In this document: in pieces, positions 22,152 through 34,267 of the stretch
Layout: every line of letters begins with the position of its first letter
Position numbering within the stretch: the stretch's first letter is position 1
Position numbers and translations under genes: made by a program
The notes under the pieces: model-generated
The model's input: the letters and a program-made list of their open reading frames with translations, nothing else
Told to the model about the DNA's origin: nothing
The model's database searches: none
Source: Phytoseiulus persimilis
Taxonomy: Eukaryota; Arthropoda; Arachnida; Mesostigmata; Phytoseiidae
Assembly: GCA_037576195.1 (NCBI GenBank)
Contig: CM075101.1
Coordinates: 40,300,001-40,364,000 of the forward strand
Direction: 5' to 3'
Length of the DNA: 64,000 nt

Positions 22152-22745
22152 CGAATTCGCCTCGCGCGGAGTCTTGCGATGTCCAATCGCCGAGCCATGT
22201 CGGGATATTCATGTCGGGTTGACTAGTCAGGGACTGTTCCATGTGCAAACGCGATTCTCTCGGAAACCACGATAGCTAGGCGCTTGGACTCCATCCGTCC
22301 CGAAGGAATCATCACCGAGGACGTGGATAACGGGCACTGATTTGAATCAATTGACTGAACAGCTGTTCTTCCCGAATACGTTGCGATAGGCGCAATCGGT
22401 GTCATCGACGTAGAATTTCACACGGATGCCGTGATGACAACGATCGTGGCGAACTCTGGAGGAGTTCACCTTGCTGGAGCTTCCGGAAAATACTATTCAA
22501 GACGCAGAGGAAGTGGCGGAGTCGTATCTCCACCTCGAAATCATCATCCAGGGGAGCATGATGAGCAGATGATAGCGGTCTCTTGCGAAAGACGCCAGCC
22601 ACGTTTGCTGTTGTCGAATGTGTACTGAATGATTGCCTGACGTTCGAAATCGCGTTCTCGTTGGCTCCCGGGAAGGGGACAACGATGAGAGTATCGTGTT
22701 TTGATTTGTTCCGCGGTCGTGGCGACTGACGAACGAAACACCAAA
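22152..22745. other. Intergenic region upstream of SMC1-like gene
   Basis: No gene recognised. It should contain the SMC1-like promoter and, if the minus-strand exon at 21927-22151 is real, a bidirectional promoter. Confidence 0.4.
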
Positions 22746-25700
22746 ATGCACATCAAGAAAATCAAGCTTCAGCATTTCAGAAACATAGAAGGAGAGATAG
22801 AAATTTCGCTCGGAGACAAACACACGATCGTTCTCGGTGCCAACGGATCCGGGAAATCGAATATCCCACTGGCTATAGCCTTCGTCCTGAATTGTGGCAG
22901 AGAGTCGCTTGGTATCGACTGTGATGTGGGTTTCATCAATCAGGCACACAGAGTTGCTGCTCCCGGTGAGACATCCATTTGTCTTTGGAGCACAAAACGC
23001 CCCTCAAGCTCAACAGGAATTCCTCAACTCTGATCAATCCACAGACTCAGCTTCGTGCACCGTTAGAGCCCTGTTGGAGCTGGACGACCGCACGGACGTT
23101 GCGTTGCAGAGGACCGTTCATGCGGAATCGGAGCCCGTTTATGAGATAGACGACGAGCCAGTCAGCGATGTTGCCTACAAGAGGCTACTCAGAGACTTGG
23201 GTCTCCAATCAGCTGCTCTGCTTTATCCCCAGAGATTGGGTAGCGCTTTGGACCCCAGTGAGCCTTATGGCTACGGGAAATATTTTGAGTCGCTCTGCTA
23301 CTTCCTCAACGAACTGGAATTCACCCCGGAGGAAGAACAACACCTGCAAACCGCCCGTACGAAAGTGTCTCGACTCAAGCAACGTGTTTTGACGCACCAG
23401 AGGATGATTGCTCAGATCGGCCGCTTGAAATCCGGATCCATCGGGGACATCGAGAACATCGAGGTAAATGAGTGAGAATGAACTGATCAGAAGATTTGAG
23501 GAAAGGAACTCATGTGAGACTCGAGGTCATTCCATCTGCAGGAAAGATTGGAAGAAGGTGAGCGCTTGTTGTTGCTCGCCGATTTGTGGAAGAAGGACGA
23601 ACGGAGAGGAAAGCAGATACTGAAGTTGAGAGAGCTGAGGGGGAAAGATGTGGAATCGAGGCGAAAGATGGCAGAAGCTGAAATCGGAGTGATCCAGAAC
23701 GAGGTAGGCGTTCCGCTTCGATTTCGTGCAGCGTGCTGCCCGGGAAGATGGAAAATATTCAAAACGCGATATGGAATTCGTTCGATAGAATCCGAAAAGG
23801 GGTGAGGGTCAGTACCTACATGGTTTTGGATCTCATTCTGAACCAACTATGAGAAATTTTCACATCCTGAAGTTGGCGGTCGTCAAGGGAAAGTTAGAAC
23901 AACTTCGTCACAATGAGAGTCTTGGAGATTTCCTGGAAGGAGAGGTTCAAAGCCAGACGAAGCTCGTGGAACGACTGGAATCTTCTAAAAATAGGCTGCA
24001 AGATCTCATATCCAAGGTTCAGAACTCGAAAAGGTAAATTGCATCAAGATACCAGGTCACTGAACGATCGCGGAAGATAGACCTTCTTCTCTCTTCGGTG
24101 TTGCCCAACGATGCATCGATGAATCGTTGCTCCTGTCAGATTTTGGTAGCGATGATAGGAAAAAGTCTTTCGTTTCCAGCAGCGAAGAAGGTCCGAAGAC
24201 GGAACTCATCGAGAAGCTGCTTCTCAAGCTAGAGCAGCTCGAGTATTCCAATACGCTGGGCGGTTGGCTCCACGCTAAAATGAAAGGTTTCGACGAGAGA
24301 TTCCGGGAAGAGCACCCAGAAGAAGCAGCGGTATGCAGCAGCTGTTTAGCTCGCAATATATTTTATTTTGTCTGTCTCGTCATTTTTTGTGGATCCACTT
24401 ACACACACGCGGGCGATTGTCCTTGAAGGCCTTGAAGAATATTGAGAGTCAGTTGGAAGCCGAATACGAGAGCTGCGTGCTCTTGCGTCGCAAAGTTGAC
24501 GAGCTGAAACATCGGCGTTTCTTTGTGAAAGAAGAGAAGAGGTCCGTGGAAGCGCATATCGAAGCTCTCAAGAAAGACAAGAGTTGGTTGGAAACAAAAC
24601 TCGAAGTCCAGAGGTATGACCTTGAAACTCGTGCGTTTCCGACAGACTGGCGTGGAATATTATTTGGATTGAACAAGCCAGACATTGTTTGTCTCGTGGC
24701 GTTCAAGCAACGCCGACGTGTGAAACCATAGGTGTGCTATCTTTTCGCCGCACTAGAAACCCGTGTTTTTCGGGGATTAAAACGCGTGCATGCAAGCAGA
24801 AGCTGGGAACTCAGGCTCCAAAGAGGGAATTAGGATACAGATCACCCTCCAGGAGCGCATTGGAATTATCTGAGAGGTTTTCTAGATGTTTGTGAAAGAC
24901 TGTTTGTGCTATCATTTTGTCCGGCAGTGTAAGTGGCAGGCTCCCTCATAGTCAGATGCGGCTCTTGTATGGTTGTCGATACAGCCACCCTGTCGGTTCA
25001 CCTGTTTATGAAACGAATCCCACGCTTTACCGAGAAGAAATGTTCCAGCGTCCTCCGCTTTCAGATCATTTGCGAAGAAACACGATGATATTTTGCGAGA
25101 GATGAAAGCTTCGATGGTTCGGAAACGCAACCGTTTGCACAGTCTCCGGCAAAGCCGCCGCGCTCTGAGCCATCGGTCGATCGCCGCTGAGCGCAATGAT
25201 TTCGACCTGCGCTGCTTGATTGATTGCATATGCGAATGCTTCGCCGAAGAGATACCGGCACGAGCCGTTTACGGCCTACTCAAAGATCTGATGGAGCCCA
25301 AGGAGGAAGCTCATGAAACGGCTTTCCGACGCATGCTGGGGGAGAGTCTCGATGCCATCGTGGTGAAGGATCAAGCCACTCAAAGATTTATGAGGAAACT
25401 TTTGAGAGGCGACACGAAGTTCAAACCTCCTAGATCACAGATCCTCGTCATGCCGACGGATCGTGAAGTTCCGGAGCTCTCTAAAGACTTCCTTTCGCGT
25501 TTGGGAAAAGGCGTCGTGCCTTTGGCCGACACCTGGGTGGTTTCCAAGGAGCACAGGAGGGACCGGCGAATGTCGGACCGGATCATGCGTATGATTAGGA
25601 ACCTGACCCGCGACGTGGTGTTCTGCACTAGTGACTCCATAGCACAAGAGATAGCCTCGAGAAAACGCGGCGAAGTTGGGAGAGCAGGTAGCGCGTTGAT

Positions 25701-28546
25701 GACTCTGACTGCTGATGGAACTCTGTGCTCTGACTCGGGAACTTTGAGGTTTTTCTCGATGCGAGAGCCGAAGGAGCCTGCCGCTCTGGATAGTCTCAAG
25801 AGCGTTGAAGAAATCGTGCGAGAAATACGCGTCATAGAGCATCATCTTAAGAGGAAACCCGGAGTTGCTGCTGTTCTCTATCAGTCCTTGCAACATCGGC
25901 TTGAGGTATCCATGAGGAGGACGACCAAATCCCTGGATTTGATTAATACTCAGTTGGAAGAAGCCACCCTCAAAGTAAGAGATGAATGAATATTCTGTAA
26001 CACGAGTCGGAGTCTCGTATCAAACTGCACCGTCAGCGGGTCATTGGAAGGATCGTCACTCTCTCGTTTTTTTCCTTCCCAGCTATCGCAACTAGGAGTT
26101 CAAACACAGAACTGTGACGAAGTCTTGAAGGTCTCCGAGCGGGAGCTAACCGTGGGTGCCCTCTAAACTCATCTCAGCGTTCGATTATGCTGAGCTCATC
26201 GTGTCAACGATATCCTAAGGGTCGATTCATCATCAGGTTCAATATCTTTCCACAGATGCTTCGCGATAGACAACAGGTCATGGATGTCCGAAAAGAGCGC
26301 AGAAGGATTAACTTGATAAGATTGGAGTATATCAGGGACATTATGGGGCCTGAGAATCTTGATGAGGTTGAAGTATCGAACGCGTTGGAACGGAATCAGA
26401 AAGAAATAATCTTGGAGCAAGATCACGTTCTCAAGCAGCTTGCCGAGTGCGTCGGTAGCACACATTTCATGATCTCCACATTTTCCGCCATCGGGAGAGC
26501 CATGAAGGCGCGGAACTTCTGAGTCTCCAATGCGAAATGTCCGAATCCAGGAAAGGAGCTGATGTCTATATTCTGATTCAGAATCTACGAGGAGGAGATG
26601 ACAGAGCAATGGCGCTTCCAAATAGAGAAAAAAATGGAAAGCTCGGGGAAGCATCGTATGGAGGAGGTTCTTGCTCAGCTGGGAAACGCGTCGACGGCTG
26701 ACCAGGAAGCGAGACGGAGCCTAGCTCAATACAGACGTGATCTGAGAGAGAAACTGAACGAAAAAGAGTGCCTCCTGGAAGCCTCCAACAAGTTTAACGC
26801 ACGCCTGTCCGAATTGTTCCAAACTACAAGACTGCTTCACCGAGAAGCAGCAACAGACTCGATCACCGAAACTCGCTTGATCCTGTCTATCAGGAAACTA
26901 CAGAAGAACAGGAGGGACCTCATACGAAAGCTGAATTTGGAGGGAGCAGACAGCATTCAAAGTTTGTGAATTCTGATATTTAAAGATATCGAGCCCAGAT
27001 CGCTCGTGAAGATACACCATTTCCAACGTCATTGTTGCTGCACGACTACGCAAGTTCCAGCGCAGAGGATTCTTGAGTCGAGTGCTTATAACCGCAGGCG
27101 GCGACGAAGACTCTGACCTTGACGTGGACGTCGACGACGGGAGAATCCTCGATCCAGGCCCTATTGTTGATTATACAGGACTGCCAGAGAGCGCTAAGTC
27201 CTCTGAGGACAGTATGACAACTTTCATGAAATCCGTCCGAAAAGAACTGACAGATCTTCGCTCGAAGAAGCTGGATAGAGTAGTCAGGAGCAACGATGCA
27301 GACCTGCCGTAAGGAGCCCTCCCCTCGATATTTACGAAGCATCGCATACATGGGTGTCATCATTCCGAACTATACTAAACACAACCGCGGCCTGAACAGA
27401 CATGGAAAGCCTTGAACGACGTTTCCGGGTACTTGTCGTAGACTCGGGCTGCCCCTCTGAAAAGTTTTCGTTCAGGCTGTTGATTGCACGTGGGGCAACT
27501 CGTGGAACAACAATAGCTTGGGATCTCGGCGCCGAGAAGAATTATTCATTACCTAGTGTCAGATAATACCAAGAAGGCCCGGGAGTATAACTCGAAGAGA
27601 AGTGTTTTGTCCGGAGTTCACTAAATACATGCGCCATGACCTTCTAGGGCTCCAACTGTGCTCGAATCCAGACTGAGAGAGAAAAGGAAAGTTTTGGAGC
27701 AGTGCAAGCGGAGTCTCAAACTTGCGCTCGTGGAGATGAAAGCGGCCGAGAAGAAGAAGTCGGACTTCAACGCCCGACACGAGAAACTCCTGAAAACTCT
27801 TTATGATCATCTGCGAAACGAGCTCCCGAAAAAGTTCAAAGAACTGACGAACTTGCGATTAGCCGTCGACGTGAAGAAGTCTTCCGATGATAACTTTCAT
27901 GACAGCGAAGTTACCCTCCAGTGTTTCTTTGCGCAATCGGAGCCCCTGGACTGCAAGAACCTTTCTAGTGGTATGAAAGTATTCTTGTGGCTGTCAGTCG
28001 TGCTCACGATTCAAGAAGTATTCAAAGTTCCGTTGCTCGTGCTGGACGAGATCGACGCGCGCACGAGTGCACCGTTATCTGCAAATCTCCACGCGTAAGT
28101 CGCCCGTTCTCGAGAGCTTGATACCTTTCAGCATGCTTGTGATTCCGGTGTGGGGGTCGAGCGAAACCCCAGCAAGTCCCCCGAGCTGGGACGTCAGCTG
28201 TTGAATCGATTACACGTGCGGGTACTGCAACGGCGACATTCATTCCAGAATCTTGCACCGTTATGCACTGTTGAAGCAGGTCATCTGCATCAGCCACAAG
28301 CCAGAAACTGTTCTCGACGTGGATGTCCGCCTAGTCGGAGTTTTCAGGTGCCCAGTATCGCGGACAACCAAAGTTATGACTTTTGATCCGTGTGCGGACT
28401 TCTCCGACGACGAGCTCGAATTCCATGGACAGCTCTCAGCGGAAGACATCGACTACATCCTAAAGGGCAGCTCCGGTCCCGCCACGCTAGAAGAGAACGA
28501 CGTCGATATGGAAGACTTCTGGTCTCCGCAAAGCGATTCGGATTGA
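22746..28546 (+). CDS. SMC1: Highly diverged SMC1 (cohesin ATPase) paralogue
   Basis: About 13 exons chain by GT-AG sites and phase: 22746-22965, 23045-23463, 23542-23703, 23873-24033, 24081-24330, 24429-24613, 25065-25974, 26083-26151, 26256 to about 26462, about 26590-26961, 27098 to about 27290, 27648-28094 and 28249-28546. They give roughly 1,290 residues, the length of SMC1. The N-terminus has Walker A GANGSGKSN at residues 31-39. Coiled-coil exons follow. A hinge (exon 25065-25974) contains PARAVYGLLKDL and LGESLDAIVVKD, the SMC1 hinge phrasing. The C-terminus has Walker B PLLVLDEIDAR and the SMC1-specific ending ICISHKPETV then KVMTFDPC. Two motifs are decayed. The ABC signature LSGGE reads LSSGM (27961-27975), and the hinge glycine block SG-x-x-SGG is replaced by SGTLRFFS. 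The acidic tail is also unusual. The 5' side of exon 10 and the junction between the exons at 27098 and 27648 are not settled. It may be a meiotic or lineage-specific paralogue. Confidence 0.8.
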
Positions 28547-28984
28547 GTCTTAAAAGCAACGCCTTGTGTTCATCCAAGATGGTGTTCAAAAAAGCTGTTT
28601 CTGGAACAGTGAATGTTTTTCTGCTTGTAGTTCTCGCAACCTTCATCGAAAGTCTTCAGCTGTAACAGTGTTTCGTAAGCGCGATTGTATTTGGTTTCAA
28701 CAGTCTACGCTCATGAGCTCTGATCGGAGCGGGAGAGGAAAAGTCACTCAATCATAGTTTTGAAGCGAGTTTTAAGTTAAATAACGTCAGTCAGAATGTT
28801 TTGTGAACGTTGTCCTGAGAGCTTTGTTCTAGCTCTCGGAAGATTTCGAGACTGTGACTCGATCTTCCCTGCACTGTGATTTCAGCAATTAAAGCGTGAA
28901 GAATCCTGGTTCTTCCTTTTTACAAGCTTCGTATTGGTTCCGAACGCTCCTCCTCGAACATAAACGAAGAGGAGGATAGCATGA
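28547..28984. other. SMC1-like 3' UTR and intergenic space
   Basis: An ATTAAA signal at 28888-28893 could end the SMC1-like transcript. The ODC-like gene ends convergently at 29265. Confidence 0.4.
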
Positions 28985-29009
28985 CTATGATCGGTTTGCG
29001 AGATAGTTC

Positions 29010-29015
29010 TTTATT
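29010..29015 (-). promoter_or_regulatory. Polyadenylation signal AATAAA (ODC-like gene)
   Basis: Reads AATAAA on the minus strand, 250 nt past the ODC-like stop codon. Confidence 0.4.
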
Positions 29016-29060
29016 CGTGACATGTGAATGAGCACGATGACCGTTCTTAAAACATCACAA

Positions 29061-29264
29061 TTATCCGCCGCCGCCGCCGGCTGTCTGCGCTGCGTACAAA
29101 CTTGGAATGAGCTCCGTCGAATATAAAGCCACGACCGCGTGAATGGCGGTAAGCTGCATGTCCAAGCGAGTCCAGGTGCGGGCGGTATTCTCAGAACGTG
29201 AAAATATGTCAAAGGCGGTCAGTACGTATTTTGACAGGGGCAGTGTCGGCAACAGCACCACGGC
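29061..29264 (-). other. In-frame open extension after the ODC-like stop
   Basis: Immediately after TGA 29267-29265 the same frame stays open for 67 codons (29264-29064) before TAA 29063-29061. It reads like protein (TAFDIFSRSENTAR, RLDMQLTAIHAVVALYSTEL) and ends in five glycines from a GGC/GGA run. It could be chance, an alternative exon end, stop readthrough, or a sequence error in the TGA. Confidence 0.3.
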
Positions 29265-32127
29265 TCAGGCGGCTTTGTGGGCTGTCAGTCCGATGTAGTG
29301 CACGGGCGGGATGCCGAAGCCGTTGAAACCACACTGGAAAGCTCTGTGAGGAGGAAACGAGTTAATTCGTCGTCGCCTAATACGAGTCCATTTTCGAAAT
29401 GATTCGATTAAGTGGAGGCCATAATTTCTCCACTTATCACAAACTTCGCCAACCTCGAGTAGGTCCCCATGTTGTCGATCAGGATCCATTCGTTGCACTT
29501 CAAGTCGATGACGTGGTCCCATTCGATTATCTGGTCGAAAGGATTGCAAGTTGCGCCCCAGAGAACGGTCTTCGAGTCGGAGTCTTTGTGACCAACGTCG
29601 GCGAATTCTTCGTCTCGATTGACAGGGTAGTAATGTAAATCGAGCAACGGCAAGGTTGCTCTCGGAATCACATTGAACCGGCTCTCGTTGAGAAACACGT
29701 TCCTCATGTGCAGGACTGAAATTCCAATCACGTGTCGTCGTTAGAGGAACGCTACGTGATGAGAATGATCTCGAGACCGCCAGCTGATGATGTCGGTTCG
29801 CCGGGACTCACTGTGGTGTTCGTCTTCGACGGTTCCTTCGGCGACCGCATCGTCGAGGTGCTTCTGAGAGTGCGACTCCGAAAGCTGATTGAATACTTTG
29901 TACATGGGCTGCATTCGCGACATTCGAGCTTTGAGGTCAGTTGACACGCCGGGAGTCACGGTTTCGTCGACGATTGAATCCTTGACGGCAACGACTTTGG
30001 CGCAAAGGATCCAGGCGGAGGTCGAGAAGTACTGACCCGGTTCGGCGATGATTCTCACCCCGCAACCGACCGGGAAGTTCCGGTCCAGGGAACCTTGAAC
30101 GACGGCAGCAACTTGCAAGAACTGTTTCCGACGACGAACACCGCCGGGGAAAGAGCCCCCGATGTTGAGCACTGTCATCTTGAAGCCCATCCCCTCGGCG
30201 ATGTCGAAGATCGCTCTGGACCGCTGAATGGACTCGTCGTAAATGAGCGGCGACTCGAATCCCAGGCCGACGTGGAAACTGGAGAAAAACGCGCTTTTGA
30301 GACACCCGGTCGGATGGAACGACCCAGCAACCACGACGGGCCGACGATGTAAGAATGGTTGATCAGGGAGAATGAAGTATAGCTCAAAAAGGTTTCAAAA
30401 CTTACTGCGTTCCGACGACATTGAGATCCAGCTCTTTACACCTCTTCAGGATCTTCACGATGATCTCATTGCTTGCTCCGAATTTTCTGTTAAAGGTGAT
30501 TTTGCTCGTGTGCTCACTACCTTGCAAGCGAACGAGAATCCTGGGGAGAGAGAAATCGTGGGATGATGGTGAGAATGTACTGAAAGCGTCTCCACTCGCG
30601 CAGGTTCAAATCACACGGCGAATCGCTTCTCGAAGCTGTCCGATATTCGATCCCGTTACGTCGAGAACTATTCCCTCTCTCGCGAAAGTGTCAATTGAAC
30701 GGGAGGTAGTTATCTCAAGGTGATCTGGGTGGACCGCCCAAGATTTCTTTCCGCTTCCGGAAGTCGTACCCAAAGCCTTCGCTCGCTGCCTCTGGTTAGA
30801 GAGGAGCGGACGCAACCCCTCTGCCGCCTAGTTTTTTGATTTTATCCAACGGAGCACTCCGACGTGAGCATCGCTATCGGTATCGATTAAAGCTCTGGGA
30901 CTTCCTGAAAAACGGCCTTCATCGACTCTGAGAACCGACACAGATAAATTGCCACGCGGCATTTGAATTCCTGTTGAGAAGACGTTTCTTATCGGTAGCA
31001 GAACTGATAGAACGGAGCGTTTTGATTCCACAGCTGATTGTGAAATACGGAGACAAACGCGAAACGAGGAACCCAACAGAAGCGCGTCTTTAACACTCGA
31101 TGAAGGTCGATCGGCTGCGCGAAACTTCGAATCAACGGCGGCGACTCGAAGACTGAAGAGCTTGAACGGACTCACTGCGTCTCCGAGCGAAAACTGTCGC
31201 AACAGGCGTCAGCTTGGCGGTCAGAGATGGGAATCGAAAAGAAAACTTACTCGGCTTTGTTCTTGAACGGCGCGATTTTGTCAAGCTCCTCGACGGAATC
31301 CACCGTCATGAGAGTGGCCCCGATTTCGCACCCATACGCGATGTCCTTGATGCATTTGGTTGTGTTGGAAATCACCATGTCTGAACCCTTCGCCCCGGGA
31401 ACGTTGTCCAAAACGAAGTTTATTTCTCTCTGGTTGAGGGGGAGGCTGTTGAGTGTTTTTCTCCCGAGCCATACTCGAGCGGGGCAACTTCCGAACACCA
31501 GCTCGCTGATCGATTCAACTTGGCTTCATCACGCATTCGGCATCCTTCGAGGATTTTAGACATGTCGTCTCTCTGTCGCCATTTACCTGATTGGAACAAT
31601 CGAACTTGACTCCGTTTCTGAATAGCACTTGAGTGAAAACTGGATCGGGGTTGGACTTCACGGCGTAGTATGGGACCACTCTTGGCAGGCTCTCACGCCA
31701 AAGCTTGCACTTGTATTCGGCATCGCGTGTGTCGCAGATGAAAAAGGCTTCGTCGAACCGCTGCGAAGAAGAAGAGGCATTGAGAGCATGTGATCCCGCA
31801 GCTCCCGCGCGCCGGAGTTCCGGGAATGGGAGAAAAAAAATGGGGGACGGTAAGTTGTTATCGCCTGCTTGAGATGATCTCATCTATCCGTCATCCTCGG
31901 AGAGGAACAACCATTTGACATCGACTACCCTTGTCTATCGAAACCTCTACGGTGTACCGACCTCGATGAGAGGGAACATTATTGAGAAACCGATGAGTTC
32001 AGCACGAGGCGGAGAAACTCACAGTTTGGCGACGGATGATGTCAGTAGCCAGTTTCCGGCAGTCGGCTAGAGTTGAAGATTCCCAAGGATCCACATTCAC
32101 AGCCGTTATGTTCTCCGTCGTCGGCAT
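29265..32127 (-). CDS. Odc1: Ornithine decarboxylase / antizyme-inhibitor-like protein
   Basis: Seven minus-strand exons: 32127-32023, 31760-31587, 31429-31251, 30540-30406, 30278-29812, 29715-29454 and 29343-29265. Their total is 1,401 nt, exactly 467 codons (466 aa). All introns are GT-AG and all phases agree, so the model is probably complete. Family landmarks in order: YYAVKSN with the PLP lysine at residue 70, KFDCSNQ, HFHVGLG, NIGGSFPG (canonical GGGFPG), AEPGQYF (canonical EPGRYY), WGATCNPFD (canonical WGPTCD, active-site Cys kept, following Asp changed) and FNGFGIPPVHYIG at the end. The usual NDGVYGSFN block is not recognisable. ODC makes putrescine and is controlled by antizyme; antizyme inhibitors are inactive ODC relatives. 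The altered PLP-phosphate and active-site residues favour an antizyme inhibitor or a weak enzyme. It ends just after the last core strand, lacking the long C-terminal degradation tail of vertebrate ODC. Confidence 0.92.
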
Positions 32128-33550
32128 CGTCGCGTCGTCAACTAACAAGAGACCAAACTATTCAGTGAGAACCTTATCTGGATCACTCTTGGCTGTTAGA
32201 AGCCGAATCGAGTTCTCAAGAAGATTCGCGTACGCCATGGCCCAGAGAGGAATGGAGGCATTCATTCGGCGGAATGAATCAGCCTGCTCTGATTCACTAC
32301 AAACGTGGGGAGTCGAAGCGCGCCGAAAGTTAAGAGATCCCTCACAAGTAACACCGCAAAGAGGAGCTTTCATCTATGACGAGACGATCGGTTCTTGAAT
32401 GGGATCATTTGCTCGCGACAGAGAAGATTGACGGCCACGCAACAATCTTGAGTGGAAATTCTCGCAGGGCGAAAAAGTCCTCTCGGAATTCGAACGCACC
32501 TCAGAAAGTAGACTAGGCTAGTGCTGGTTCGGAATCGCGTTTTTATGTAAGGCGAGAGCACCTCGACGAAGGACCAGATCGCTGTTCGGCAAGAAGGAAC
32601 ACGCTTATCGAGAGGAAAGGCGTAACCGAGCAGATAACCTGCTCGTGCGGTGCCATAAAGTCTACGCTGAAGCTGCCGCACGTTGCCATCGCTATCGATC
32701 ACCGAGCAACACTGGCACGGCACCCGATGACACCAACGACAACGCCGCCGCCGGAAGCCCATTCCTGGCACGTGGGGATAGCAATAAAAGCAGTTAATCG
32801 CAGAAAATATGCTGAAGTCCGCTGCAGAAAACACACAATTGTTTCGGGGCTAATATCGCCCCCGATTCGGGGCTCATCCGGATATTCTCCTGGTCACTCA
32901 TTCATTCATCGAGATCTGCCTGCAGCCGCAGGTACCCGCACGAATCTGACAGCCGAGTTATCGGAGCGAAGATCGAACCAGGCGATACGCTCAGCCGAGT
33001 TGGATTCAATCCAGTCACTTGAATTGCCGCATTTCCATAACGGCTGTCAAGAGGGGGAATCGGTGACATGTCTGAGCGATGAAACTCTGCGGATCAATCG
33101 CATCCTTGTGACGATTATTCTGGACTCACGGATACGCGAGGTCGACTCCGACGTAGCGATATGCGAAAGCTTTGGAGGGTTTCCGGGTGCCCCACAGGAA
33201 ACGATAAAGCACTCTTCGATAGTCTGCGCGTGCGCGATCAAGCGGACAACGCAGCTCGATTAACTATACCCCGTTCTTCTACAGAAAACTTATCGGCGAG
33301 CCGATCCGGGTCCGTAGCTGGCTGAGAGCTTTCTTCCTCCCGCCGGACTCCTGGCGTGGGATCGACTCGATGGCTCTCCGCCTCGGGCTTATTCTGAGGA
33401 CAAATGGAGAACAACAGCGCTTGAAGGCAAGCAGCGCCAGAGAGTTTGTGGAGAACAGCTTCTCGGGTACGAGGACGTACAATTCGATCGGTGATGATGA
33501 ACCTGAGCCCGTCTTCGGAGGGCGGACTGCCACCCGATTTCTCGAGCCGA
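32128..33550. other. ODC-like promoter region and unassigned sequence
   Basis: The first ODC-like exon starts at 32127, so its promoter and 5' UTR should lie just to the right. Frames at 32834-32370 (minus) and 32727-33263 (plus) overlap each other and show no motif. Confidence 0.4.
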
Positions 33551-34267
33551 CTACATACTTGAGCTGCAGGTCATCGATTCGTCATTGATCTGGCTGTTCG
33601 TGGTACCCGGTACATTCCAATACCTCGCGAAGATCCGAGAGAGAAAGGCTGAGCCGAAAACTGATCCACCAATGATTCGATGAAACCGCCGACTATTGGA
33701 ATCCGTGAGAATGCCTTTGCTTCTAACACTGACCTTGCGGGACTTTCGACTTTCTGAAATCGGTCCTGACACTTTACTAGAATGGAGCGCATCTTCTACG
33801 GACCAGCATTCTTTCGATTCAACACCGGAATTTTCCCAGAAAGCAGTTCTGGGAGGATGAGCTTCTAGATTATTGCCTTGTCGCGCTGGAACAATGGACC
33901 AGGGCTCTGAGGCATTAATTTGAGGAGGCCTAGACGGGTCGTCAGCACTCGCTGTCCTTGAATCTATTTTTCTGATGATGGGTCGTTTTGATGACGGCTC
34001 CAGAAGTCGGGAAGGATCTGATGCCATCCAGAGATGTCTGGAGGCACCCGGGTCCGAAGTAGAGGGGGCGAGGGAGCGTTCGAAACTTCTCAGAATGGAT
34101 CCAGGATCGTTCTTCAAAGCCTGTTTCGTTCGAAGATTCGTTCCTAATGGGTCGTCTCCTTCACAGTCTTCGGCGTCCAGACATTCTCCCTCGTGGAAGG
34201 CGGGCGCATGCGAATCATGAGACAGGGCTGATTTTCCGCCGGCGCGGCCTTTCCCAGTGGACCACAT
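33551..34267 (-). CDS. Open reading frame of 238 codons overlapping a dispersed repeat
   Basis: The longest uninterrupted non-satellite frame in this part of the window. The product is basic, serine- and arginine-rich and lacks recognisable domains. Codons near the start (FHEGECLDAEDCEGDDP, then LKNDPGSILRSFERSLAP) match the repeat at 20430-20550 (FYEGGCLDEECCGAEGP, then LKNDLGYTLRSFERFLAP). The shared amino-acid phrasing suggests a once-coding repeat, possibly part of a transposon. There is no evidence that it is expressed. Confidence 0.35.
   Translation of the reverse strand: MWSTGKGRAGGKSALSHDSHAPAFHEGECLDAEDCEGDDPLGTNLRTKQALKNDPGSILRSFERSLAPSTSDPGASRHLWMASDPSRLLEPSSKRPIIRKIDSRTASADDPSRPPQINASEPWSIVPARQGNNLEAHPPRTAFWENSGVESKECWSVEDALHSSKVSGPISESRKSRKVSVRSKGILTDSNSRRFHRIIGGSVFGSAFLSRIFARYWNVPGTTNSQINDESMTCSSSM

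Noticed and set aside
27380-27567. Small frame of 54 codons within an SMC1-like intron
   Set aside because: No SMC resemblance, no fitting splice sites, and it lies between two exons that belong together.
22746-28546. SMC3, SMC5/6 or Rad50 identity
   Set aside because: Hinge phrasing (VYGLLKDL, LDAIVV) and the C-terminal ICISHK...KVMTFD match SMC1 rather than the others. The zinc hook of Rad50 is absent.
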